A stretch of DNA of 64,000 nt, taken from contig CM022669.1 in the NCBI GenBank assembly GCA_012295275.1, forward strand, positions 7,924,989 to 7,988,988. Direction: 5' to 3'. Every line of letters begins with the position of its first letter. Positions within the stretch are counted from its first letter, which is position 1. The DNA is from Chrysomallon squamiferum (Eukaryota; Mollusca; Gastropoda; Neomphalida; Peltospiridae). This document shows positions 40,740 to 51,256 of this stretch, in pieces. A model generated the notes under the pieces. That model worked only from the letters and a program-made list of their open reading frames with translations. It did no database searches and had not been told where the DNA came from. The translations under genes were made by a program, and so were the position numbers.

Positions 40740-42798
40740 TCACATTTTGGGGTAATCCTCCTTTTCATATGGTTCTGGCTCATTCCAGTATTCCTCAATA
40801 GGTTTACTGAAAGCATCATTCTTCCTGAAAGCAGTATCACCTGTCTTTACTTGTGAAACACCCTGTGTCAAAAAAATAATAATCAGTAAACAAGAAATCT
40901 ACACAGTTTTAATAACAATATTACATAATTTTATGTGTGTGTGGAGAAATATTAAACCAAATATTTGCACATACTCAAACATTAAAAAAAGCAATATATT
41001 TATTACATTTTATTGTTTATGGAAAGTTATATTTATATAACTGCAATATTAAAGAGTATTACCACTATTAATTATACAAAATAAAATTATAAAAATAAAC
41101 TATAATGTAAAAGGTACGTCACTTACTGTTATCTTGTCCTTGTGTTCTGTCCAGAAAGTTACAGGTTGCTCAGTTTTATAATCATGAACCTGAAAGAAAG
41201 GAAAAAACAGTAAAATCCTTGAAGATAATTTAACAACAACAACAGTGGAATGATAGATATTAAAAAAAAAAAAAAATAGAAAACAAATTGTTTAAAACCT
41301 TTTATTACAAATATATATATTTTTATGATAAAACAGAGCAAGAAAATTTGTTTTCATCACTGCAAGGTATAATGTTTAATTTGTTTAAGTCAAAGCTTTT
41401 CGATACTTACTGCTGTAGGTGCTGGTTTGACAGAGACAAAATCATCTTTGTTGTAATCTTTCATCATCACTGACTTGTACTCCTCTACTTCCAGTGGAGG
41501 TTCTGTATATTCTACTTCTTTCCTGTGAAAGTTAGTTAATAATTATGAATTTTTAGAATTTTTGTCTTAATGATCTGATTTTATTTTAAAAAAATATATA
41601 TATATATTTTTTTTAATATTTTCTTATTTGCATTATTATTATTATAATTTTTGTTTTAAGTATGATGGGCATGGAAAACTAAATATAGAAATTAAGAAAC
41701 ATAATTAATATTGTCTTATATACTTTAACAACTGGCACGAAAGAGATGCATGAAGGTAAATGACAGCAAATTAAAAACAAAATTCTTTAAATAACTTACG
41801 CAGCTTGTTCAAAATACATCAGCTCCTTCAACTCCCGTCTTTTACCTAAAAAAACACAAAAAAAGAAAACACATCTTTTAAAATTCCTCATATTTTGGTT
41901 GAATAAAAGTGCATTAATAACAGAAATAAAATTAGCATAAAATTAATGTGTTAAACTTCAATGTTGAGTTCTAAATGCCATCAAAAATTCTATTTAAAAA
42001 TAACAAACTAGTAATAGTACAAGAGATAATAAAAATGGTGATGTAATAAATACAAGCCTACCTTTTTTACGAATGCTTAATAACTGTGGTGGTGTGTAGG
42101 TTTCACGGACTATTGTTAGATTATCAGGCTTGGCATCAATATTTTGTGTAAACAATCCTTTGTGGCCTCTACGGTAATGTTCAGCTTTATTGTCTAAACC
42201 TCTTTCATCAGGATAAAGTGACTGAACTTCTCGCTTCAGAAAGAAAATAAAACCCATCAAATTAATAAAATGAATAATAATAATAATAATAATAATAATA
42301 GTACTGTTTTTTTGTTATAAATTTACATGTTAAAACTTAAGGGGTTTTAATTCAAATCAGAAAAAAAAAAATAAATAAAGGTAAAATTTTAAACTGATTA
42401 AATAAATATATTTATATCTCTTTGTTTAATTACTGCGAAATAATTGTACATTAGGTAAAAATTATTTCGACTTGAACAAAATCAACATGAACATTTCTGT
42501 GAAGCATTTTTACTTATTTGTCGATTTTAAATTATATCGACGACGTTAGCATTTAAAAACAAAAGAAAATATGTCCGGTAGATTATTATTTCGTTATTTG
42601 ACCGACGAAGAGTAAAAGTTTTTTTACATGAAAAGCAATCGTTATCGTAAATAAAATATAAACAGTTTTTAAAAAACACTGATAATTCGTGTTAGATTTA
42701 AATCGATTTCTTACCTCTTCGACCCAGTTTTCTAATAAACATTTCGCATCAGAATTATTGAAACGGATTTCATTTCTTCCATCATTTAAAATACTCAT
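40740..42798 (-). CDS. SPAG8: SPAG8, axonemal microtubule inner protein
   Basis: Six minus-strand exons: 42715-42798 (ATG at 42798), 42062-42233, 41800-41845, 41411-41522, 41127-41189, 40740-40862 (TGA). Total 600 nt, 199 residues, with all phases joining. Recognisable blocks in order: L-L-E-N-W-V-E-E, the H-Y-R-R-G-H-K-G-L-F segment, H-D-Y-K-T-E-Q-P-V-T-F-W, and G-V-S-x-V-K-T-G-D-T-A-F-R-K-N-D-A-F-S-K-P-I. They match the C-terminal half of vertebrate SPAG8 (compare P-H-D-Y-R-x-E-Q-P-x-T-F-W and T-P-F-R-K-N-C-S-F-S). The vertebrate N-terminal low-complexity extension is absent. SPAG8 binds inside doublet microtubules of cilia and sperm flagella. An X-box-like site lies 69-82 nt upstream of the ATG. 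Confidence 0.85.
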
Positions 42799-42866
42799 TT
42801 TGCCTAAAATCGTAACACCAAAATGTGTCTTATTCTTGGTTGTTTATACGGAAGTCTAATGGCGTC

Positions 42867-42880
42867 GTTGTCATGGTAGG
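42867..42880 (-). promoter_or_regulatory. RFX X-box upstream of SPAG8
   Basis: The minus-strand sequence CCTACCATGACAAC matches RYYNYYATRRNRAC at 13 of 14 positions. It lies 69-82 nt upstream of the SPAG8 start codon. The position and the ciliary role of the gene support a real RFX site. Confidence 0.55.
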
Positions 42881-43321
42881 CTACACGGTGCAGCCGAAAT
42901 GCTTACCCGCGATAAATAATCTATCACGCATGCGCAACATTTTGTGCAATTAGTATCAGTTTCTCATTAAATGATTATTATAATTATTTTGTTATTTTAG
43001 TTTGATATCCAATAAGATATATTATGATGTAGGAATGTTACAGTGAAAAATAAATAAATAATAAAATAAAATAATAATACTTTTTAAATGCAATAAACAA
43101 TAAGAAAACAAACAAACAAATTAGCAAGCAAACATCTTTAAAATATTATTAATGTTAACCGAAAAAACAAAAGTTAATTTCTCGTAAATTATTGTTCTTG
43201 TTGGTAATAATAGTGTTGGTGCTCCTGATATTTTTTTCTCTTGTCGATTCTGGGTAGTTTTGAAATATGTAACTGATTTTAACATTTTTTTTATTTTTAT
43301 TTTTTATATGTTTAACATTTA

Positions 43322-43356
<35 letters not shown>

Positions 43357-43439
43357 TTTATTTATTTATTTCGTGTGTGTGGGCTCAAAATAATCGAAAT
43401 CTTGCATATATATATATGACTGTTTTTCCCTCTAGATCA

Positions 43440-43610
43440 GTAATGGGCAAACTGCGTCCCGCAGAGCTTTCTGAAAGGCACACCTAATTTCAGGAAGAAA
43501 ATAACTTTTGTTAATAGTTTTCTAATAAACATTTCGCATCAGAATTATTGAAGCGCATTTCATTTCTTTTATTATGACCTACTCGAAAAAGATTGCCGTC
43601 GCCCGATCTA
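43440..43610. mobile_element. Short hAT-like non-autonomous element carrying a SPAG8 exon 1 fragment
   Basis: CAGTAATGGGCAAACTGCG at 43440 resembles a hAT terminus (CAGTGATGGGCAA...). The far end, read on the minus strand, has CGACGGCAATCTTTTTCGAG, another hAT-like terminal pattern. Both sides are flanked by TCTAGAT (about 43433-43439 and 43604-43610), a plausible seven bases of an 8-bp target duplication. The interior contains a 53-bp copy of SPAG8 exon 1. The termini match each other only partly, so the element call is tentative. Confidence 0.4.
43516..43568 (-). pseudogene. Duplicated fragment of SPAG8 exon 1
   Basis: This 53-nt stretch equals 42726-42778 inside SPAG8 exon 1 except for two mismatches; the first 37 nt are identical. 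It has the same orientation and lies 790 bp away, upstream of the gene. It covers codons around the conserved L-L-E-N-W block but has no start codon or splice site of its own, so it is a non-functional copy. Confidence 0.85.
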
Positions 43611-45278
43611 GATAAATGGCCGATTATTGGATGTAACGTGTCCTCGCAAGGAGCTTATAATTTTCTGATATCACATATAATTGGACGAAATCCACTTTCT
43701 GCAATCATGTCTGGCAGACCATGCAACTGTCGTTGCTATCTAGCACATTCAGTAATTTAGTGTAAGTGATCCGTGAAAATGCTGAAAAACAGCAGTAATT
43801 TCCGATACGTTATACATAAACCCGATATGAATTTGATCCGTTCATCATCACAGTAATGATTTTAATGTGAAAGCGAAGACAGATTGAATATTAACAATTT
43901 CGCAGTGTAAGATGAAAGTCTGTTGCAGGGACCGTTCAACGGTTTCTTAATTGCCGAATTTTTGTTTTCTCTTCTTCTTTTTAATTTTTCTTTCATCCTT
44001 TTTTTCTATTCCTTTTTTTTTTTTTTTTTTTTTTTTTATTTGTATTTTTAAAATTGTTTTTATGACTAATAATATTATGGGTCTTTTTTTTCTTTTTATT
44101 AATTGTTTTTTCATACTTTATTTATTAGTCTATTTTTTTCTTCGTAATTTTTCTCTCTTGCTGTGTAAATGGCACCGAAATTCAAGGAGCTACGGATGCC
44201 GATATTAATCATAATGTCTGACACGTGTATTAAACGTCTCGAGTTTATCTTAACATATCTTAGCATGCTACTTGTCCTTTATAAATAACAGCAATTCAAC
44301 AACGGGTTTAAGTTAAACGGGTATTACAATGAAATCGGCTTGGAATCTCCCCCCTCCGTCGACGCACTCGTTTCGAAACGACACAGGACGAAGCCTTCTG
44401 AGATTAGTCGCTGTGTAAAAATGGAGATAATTTTAAGCCGATTGGCGAAAGTTTACACGGAAGATTACCGGTTGTAAAGCAAATCACAACACGTAGGGCG
44501 AAGGTAACGGGTAACTTCTCCCAGTTACACTTATCAAATGAATTACCGTTTCAAGGCGTGTTTGGCTGTCGCTATATGACAAAGCAGACGAGAGAAGTTT
44601 TGCACAAAAAAAATACCTGGAAGTAAACACGTCAAGGGAGATCACACGTGAATCACGCAGACGACATAACTAGACTGAAAAAAACGGATTGAAAAGCTTC
44701 TCGTTATCATTGCTATCGTGTTTATAACAGATACTATCTTTTTATTTATTGATTTATTATTTGTGATTTAAATAACCCAGTTTTGCTGGATGTCGATCTG
44801 TATTTTAAAAGTAGAGAGCTGAATGGCCGGCCTACTGCTTGTTGCCAATGTACTGACGGATATATCTGATACACATACACATGGATAATTAGTTAGTTAC
44901 CTCTTTAAGGTAAGTTTTTATTATGGAGGCTTTGTTGCTTGTTAAATATTATGTATTTTATTAATAATTTAACATATTCGAAGAAAAGAAAATGATAATG
45001 TGTCGTTAGAATTAATTAGGGTGCCGATGCCTTATTAAATATTTCTAATTCTGGGTAGAATGTCAGTAAAGTATAAAGTATACACCAGATAATGTACAGA
45101 CATGCATACATACATACATAAATACATATATAGATTCATACGTCTCTGCCTACCTATCTATTTAACTACATACATACCCATACAACATAAACACACACAC
45201 AAACACACACATATACGAACGTACATAGATACATACATACATACATACATACATACATACATACATACATACATACAT

Positions 45279-45309
<31 letters not shown>

Positions 45310-46952
45310 TTCAAGACTAGGTCGTAATTAAAGAGTAATATATCACATATCTTGATTATATGATGTTCCTTTTGGCCTCCGTCACATTTAAGGTATTAAG
45401 CTATCAGTTATTTTACAGATAATATGAACAGCTATTTTATGCGTGTCACATACGTCTGATATGCCTGAGCTCACGTTTTAATGATTAGAACTACTCGTTG
45501 TCTATTAACTGTCGTTCACGTGATTTGAATATTTAAACTCTATAAAGACTGTTTGTATTGAATCGTGTTGGAACATGCTGTTTATTTTGATACTGGTAGT
45601 GTTGCAGGTTCAAAAAAATAAAAATCTCTTGATAAATGTGTGAGTGCTGCTGTTGACTAATACTATTAGATGAAGTAAATGGCGATATATACTTTTAATT
45701 AGATTAATGTAGAGTATGATATGCAGACAAATCAATTATTATATATTTTGTATTTTAGACAAGCACACATACACAAATACTCATACATATATACGTACGT
45801 ACATACATACCTATATACATACTTTTATACACAAACATATATATACGTACATATATACATCCTTATATTTAAATATATGTTCCCGAACAAATGTATTAAA
45901 ATACGTTGAAAATATAATATATTTAACATAATAATTTTATCTAACCAAACACACACACACACACACGCACACATGCTAACACTTAAAACTAATAAATACA
46001 CATGAACGTAAAAGGTTTACAATAAAGCTTCTTGAAGGGATACAATAATTTCACTTAACAAAAGCCTTTCTTTAACTTCACACCTTCTTTCACTACCAAC
46101 AGTGGAAGACTGCCAAAAACACACCAATACTTTTAGTAGCTGCTTTGTGTAAACGTTCAAATGTTTGTCATGAGTTTAATAATCAGTCTTTGCTAGACAT
46201 CATCTACCTATAACGGATAGTGCTTGTCAGTTATATTTACTGGAAAAGGAAAATTCTGAGCCTGCTGGATCAAAATCTAACATTATCGGTATGTTTAATT
46301 ATATATTTTGTCACATAGTGAAACTATTACTGCTATTATAACTACAACAACAACAACAATAACAACAACAACAACTATTACTACTATTATTATTATTACT
46401 GCAATTACAACTGCAACCACAACTACATCTACAATACAACTACTATTTCTATTGCTACAACAACAACAACTACTACTACTACTACTACTGCTGCTGCTGC
46501 TAATATTACACCTACTACTGATTAAATAATTTATTAGTAATAAAGTGCTACTGCAGCTTCTAATACTATTGGTATATATGTGTTGCTGCTATCCACTACA
46601 TGGACTAGTACTAATACTTTTACTGTTTATCATAATAATAAAAATAATGTTAGACTGACAATATCAATAAACTCAGCACATTATGATTAATATACGTAAT
46701 CATTATTTTCATAAACACTAGTTTAAACATTAATTATAAAGAATAATTTCGGAGATTATACTCTCTGACGATATACTAACATTAAATTTAATCATTTTTA
46801 TCAGACATTTATATCATATTAATAGATACTGTATACACTGGTATGCACCGGTATGCACTGGCAATGAAAAGAAATAATAATGAATAAAAAAAAAAATTAA
46901 AAAATTCTTTAGCGATAGATAAATGGCTTCACACAAAAGGGCGATAAGCCAG
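43611..46952. other. Intergenic region with microsatellites and a strong orphan splice donor
   Basis: No coding exon is recognised. Contents: a T-run (about 44013-44038), a GC-richer non-repetitive stretch (about 44160-44900), CATA/TACA runs (about 45100-45310 and 45780-45870), CA runs, and mixed CAA/ACT/CTG trinucleotide runs (about 46330-46510). AAG|GTAAGT at 44907-44913 is a perfect 5' splice consensus and could close a 5' UTR exon of the FAM184-like gene. Confidence 0.5.
45233..45310. repeat. CATA tetranucleotide microsatellite
   Basis: About 15 units of CATA/TACA followed by CA repeats in intergenic DNA. Confidence 0.95.
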
Positions 46953-47105
46953 TATAAAATAATACAGGTGAGTGAGCAGCGACTATGACAATCAAGACGT
47001 CCTGTTAGTCCATTGTTTGCTACAATGGTGACACCAGTTCGATAAGATATTAGTAGTCAGAGGTATTAGAAATCCATTGCCAGTCGTAATCCAGTCTCAC
47101 GAACG
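46953..47105 (+). promoter_or_regulatory. Candidate TATA promoter and 5' UTR exon of the FAM184-like gene
   Basis: TATAAAAT starts at 46953. About 30 nt downstream a non-repetitive stretch ends at ACG|GTACGT (donor after 47105). A matching acceptor (CTATAG) precedes the coding exon at 47773. This makes a non-coding first exon of roughly 47000-47105, supported only by sequence signals. Confidence 0.35.
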
Positions 47106-47873
47106 GTACGTACACTTAATTATGATTTATTTGCTTGTCGATTCTTCTTGGGTCGGTGGTGGTGGTGTTTTATGTGGTGTTAAAGGAAAGGGTGCTGTGT
47201 TTACGCTTAGTCAAAGAATGTTCAAAAATTAAAAAGAGTTTAAAAGAGAATTAAACATATATTCTTTTATTCACACAAACACAAATACATACACACAAAA
47301 ACTGGAAAGAGAAAAGACAGAACGCTATAATTATTTGGAAACGTTCAATGAACTTAAGTGAACATAAATAATTTAAAAACGCATACAGAGTATTACTATT
47401 AAAATTATCTATACAGTACATATGTTATTCCTAGCAGGATCGTTGTAAAAGATGCGTCAAAGCACAGAAAAAATATTTTGTATAATTTAACTGATTAAGA
47501 ACCTCGCAACTAAAGAAATAAACACAAAAACACTTAATTATTATATTACAAATATATTTTGGCCGTTCCATATCAAATTAAGACGTCCTTGGCTATAGAT
47601 AGCCATCGATGTGGCCAATATCCTTCACTTACATCGACCCCAAAAATCCGACACGGGTCAAATGTCGTACACTGAATGTACCTTATTATTCCACTGCATC
47701 TGCTAAATGGTCGATAAGCCGTGAATATTGCCTAACTGTACATACATTCCTTTTTTTCTTTTCTATCTATAGATTATGATCGGATACGGATTATCGACTA
47801 AACAGGATTTAGAAACCTTGAAAAAATAAAGCCTCGCTGATATATCGGTGACAAAGCTGAAAAGAGAAGCGAG

Positions 47874-50019
47874 ATGGATAAGACGCAGAAAAGTTTCGAG
47901 TTTCGAATGTCCAAGAAAGTTGCAGAACTCACACAAGTCGTGCACATGCTGTTCACGAGAAACCACGAGAAAGAAGTGGAAATCGAGGCTCTTAAAGACG
48001 CGTATGAATACGAAATTCAGCTGGTTCTGGAAGACGCCAAGCAAAGGATAAGCAACCTGGAAACGAAATTGGACGAGGCACATTCGCGAGCGGATGCTGA
48101 AGAAGCAAAATGGAAATGTCTGATGGACGATCAGATAAAAACTAAAGAAGAGGAGTGGAAGAAAAAACTGTCCGACAACGAAAGAGTTTTGCAAGATGAA
48201 AAAATGAGTGTCAGAATCTCAGAGATTTACTTATTAATGCTCAAAAAGATATCGAACTGTTACGTCAGGGTGTGTCGGAACAGTTAACTTTCAAATGTGG
48301 TGAGTTGTGTAAACGAGACAAGGAGATAGAAAGACTGAAAAAGTATGTCACTTGTTTGGAAAAAACACTCAAGGATTCTGAAAAGGAAGCGAGTAACGCC
48401 ATTCGCGAATTTGAAAAAAGCAACTCGAAGTTAGAACAGGAACTTACCAGCTTGCACGAGCTGCTGGAAGAGAGTCTTCAAATAAAGGAACATCTAGCGG
48501 GAAAGAACAAGCAGTTGGAACAGGACTTGAAAACTATGAAAAAAGAATTCAATCGCAAAGTGTCTGAAATAGTTAATAACCAGAATGGCAGACCGCCTCG
48601 TTCTGCGTCCAGCTCAGTAAGTCTGGTGTGTAATATTGTTTGTTCTGCACATTTGAATATTAAATAAATAAGTCATTCTTAGGACATTCAAGATTAGATA
48701 ATATTCACATAACTACGTAGATATTTAGTTTTATTTTCTCAAAGAGAATCATTAGACTTTCTAAATGATGCTCAGAACACGGAGACAACTTTTATTTGAA
48801 TGATGCATCTTTAATTCTTTTTTGCACTCTTCTTCTTCTGTCTGTCGTTCGTGTATTTAATAAATAACACCGTCTCTCTGGCGTCTGTTAGCCTGAAATA
48901 CAAATCACAATAAGAATTCATTCATTCAGTTGCTACTGTTGTAGTTGTTGTTGTTATTATTACATTTTGTCAAAGAATCTGTATATTTGTTGATATAAAT
49001 ATTTATCTATCATTTATTTTCTTATTCACTTTCATGTATTATAATATTTTAAATAAATAATTTTATATTAGAACCAAAATGATGAACTAGAAAGACTGAG
49101 GAAAGAAGTACAGAGATATCGTTTAGAACTGAGTAATCGAGACTGGAATTTTAATCGGATGTTTACCAACCAACAGCCGATTTTCCTCGATCAGAGGAAG
49201 GGCAAAACGAAAAACACAAAACCACCATTGCAGAACCAACAGAATGGCTACCCTCAACCACTTCCGCCATATGTTGTCAGCCAATCCGCAGATGGTTTAC
49301 AAACATCGAATAACCATTCGCTACCTCCGACACGAATATCGCATACACCAAATTCTATTCAGCCAGCTAATCGAGAAAAAACTCAAATAACAAACGGTTT
49401 TAATGAGGTATTAATATACAGAAATAAACTAATAAAAATGTGTTTAATGTAATTAATTAAATTTAGATAATTACAGTCATTGTTACCTGAAAATTACGTT
49501 GGTGCGCATATTTATATGATTATTTATTTGATTGGTAGTTGATTGATAAATATTTATTTATTTATATTATAAAATATTAACATATTATAATTTATTATTT
49601 TAAATATATATATATATATATATATATCTGGGAAAAAATAATTATTCGTAGATTATAAATTAATAAAATAAATAAAATGAATATATATATATATGGGAAA
49701 AAATAATTATTCGTAGATTATAAATTAAATAAATAAATAAAATGAAAATTTAAATGATTTTTCTCTAAAATGAAATTATAGTTTGGTGCACTTTCTTTTG
49801 TTCAGAAGTATATTTCAAGCTGCTTTCAACCTCTGTTTTCAGTCACATTCGCCGGTTTCCGGTTCCGTTTCATCCACGGCATCGAATACACGATCAGGCT
49901 CCTCTCAGAGTCATCTGCCCTTGATAGGACCTACTTCAGCATCTAGTGATTACAAAGCCAGATTAAGAACTTTAGCAAAGCCAAGACCATTATCAAGAGA
50001 GGCTCTGTTTGGAAAATAA
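47874..50019 (+). CDS. FAM184-like coiled-coil protein (short form, one frame lesion)
   Basis: Three exons: 47874-48616, 49072-49407, 49843-50019 (TAA). An in-frame TGA at 47838 supports the ATG at 47874 (context GAGATGG). The N-terminus, F-E-F-R-M-S-K-K-V-A-E-L-T-Q-V-V then E-I-E-A-L-K-D-A-Y-E, matches the FAM184 N-terminal family (M-S-K-K-I-A-Q-L-T-K-V-I...A-L-K-D-A-H-E). Exon 2 has Y-R-L-E-L-S-N-R-D-W-N-F-N-R-M-F, matching a C-terminal FAM184A motif (L-E-L-V-N-R-E-T-N-F-N-K-V-F). The Ser/Pro-rich tail ends in L-F-G-K. Corrected length is about 418 residues against more than 1,000 in vertebrate FAM184A/B, so the central rod is largely missing. A frame switch is needed at the six-A run 48199-48204. 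FAM184 function is poorly known. Confidence 0.75.
48195..48210 (+). other. Homopolymer frame lesion in the FAM184-like exon 1
   Basis: The first frame is coding through L-Q-D-E-K, then degrades and ends in a stop near 48287. From here the neighbouring frame reads N-E-C-Q-N-L-R-D-L-L-I-N-A-Q-K-D-I-E-L-L-R, good coiled coil continuing to the splice donor at 48616 in phase 0. One missing A in the A-run at 48199-48204 explains it. Confidence 0.8.
49600..49745. repeat. Local tandem duplication in intron 2 of the FAM184-like gene
   Basis: Two copies of a unit of about 70 bp: an AT run, then GGGAAAAAATAATTATTCGT and AGATTATAAATTAA, then AAATAAATAAAATGAA. They are nearly identical and adjacent, so the duplication is recent or slipped at the flanking TA runs. 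Confidence 0.8.
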
Positions 50020-50157
50020 AAAATATGAAATTTATTGCGATCTTTTTAAATTAAAAATATAATATGTGAAACCTCTTAAACAATGGTAAGACATTCAAAC
50101 CGAAAAGAATATGAGAAGACATTTACATTATTTATTTATTTATTATTATTATTGTTA

Positions 50158-50220
<63 letters not shown>

Positions 50221-50927
50221 GCAATTTATAAAAGCAAGAACTGGTCATTGTAGCTCATGGTTCTTGCTAAAGTGTTATTATTTTGGAAAAATAAATTATT
50301 TGTTAGAAAAAAAAAGTATAATCTTATTGAGTTGTTATTATTTACAAAAACAAAACATAATTTCTCTATGCTTTCAACTGATTAATTATTTTATTTATTT
50401 TCCAAACCATTTATAACAAAACAACAAACAAAAAAGTAGAAGAAAGATCCAGTTACGTTTATACATAAATGACATTATGATGCAGTAGCAGTTGTTTATA
50501 TATATACTGCTAATAAGAAACTGTTTATATTAATTTAGACACCGATATCTGTCGCCTATTATACCGAAAACTAACTTCAACCAGAAATAGTTCCACCATG
50601 AGTGATCGATCCGACGACCCTCAGCGCACTTTGACCTGACATTTTACGTCAATAGAAGTATTAAAATATTAATAATAATACGCTAGTGTCTCGCCAAAAA
50701 GCTATCAAAACAATAGGAAGAATTTCAAAGACTGAGAAACAATTGTGAAAATATTAGTATATATAGTTGCAATAATAAATAAAAAGACATGAGTAACAAC
50801 AGAATATGATTTTAAGCTGCGGTTCTTCTGAAAATGGTTATGTAACAGCCTTTTTCGTCTTTCGTTAATTAATTTTCTTTCTCCGTAATGTTTATTTCTT
50901 TTTCTAATGTTTACGATTTTTGTGTAT

Positions 50928-50931
<4 letters not shown>

Positions 50932-50979
<48 letters not shown>

Positions 50980-51017
50980 AACTAAAATACAGTATGTTAC
51001 ACTTTTGTCGTTTCTTT

Positions 51018-51063
<46 letters not shown>
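50932..51063. repeat. GT run followed by long T-run
   Basis: A GT repeat (50932-50970) and a T homopolymer of more than 40 nt (51021-51063) lie upstream of the perilipin-like start. The T-run length is likely uncertain in the assembly. Confidence 0.9.
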
Positions 51064-51256
51064 CATCATCTTCCTCTAGTTCTTTTTTCTTTTCTTATTT
51101 TTTGTTATTTAATTTTTGCGCTTTCTGTGTTAAGAATTATAGCCTATTTAACGCGGATCAAACCCACTTTAATTTGCAAAAAGTGGACTCGTCCAAATTA
51201 TATGTAGACATCAGCTTCCCGTGCAAAGTGTGGATGCTCACTTGCAGCCTCTAGCA

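Noticed and set aside
50598-50639. Thirteen-codon ORF (M-S-D-R-S-D-D) upstream of the perilipin-like gene, considered as a first exon
   Set aside because: It ends in its own stop codon and has no donor site in frame.
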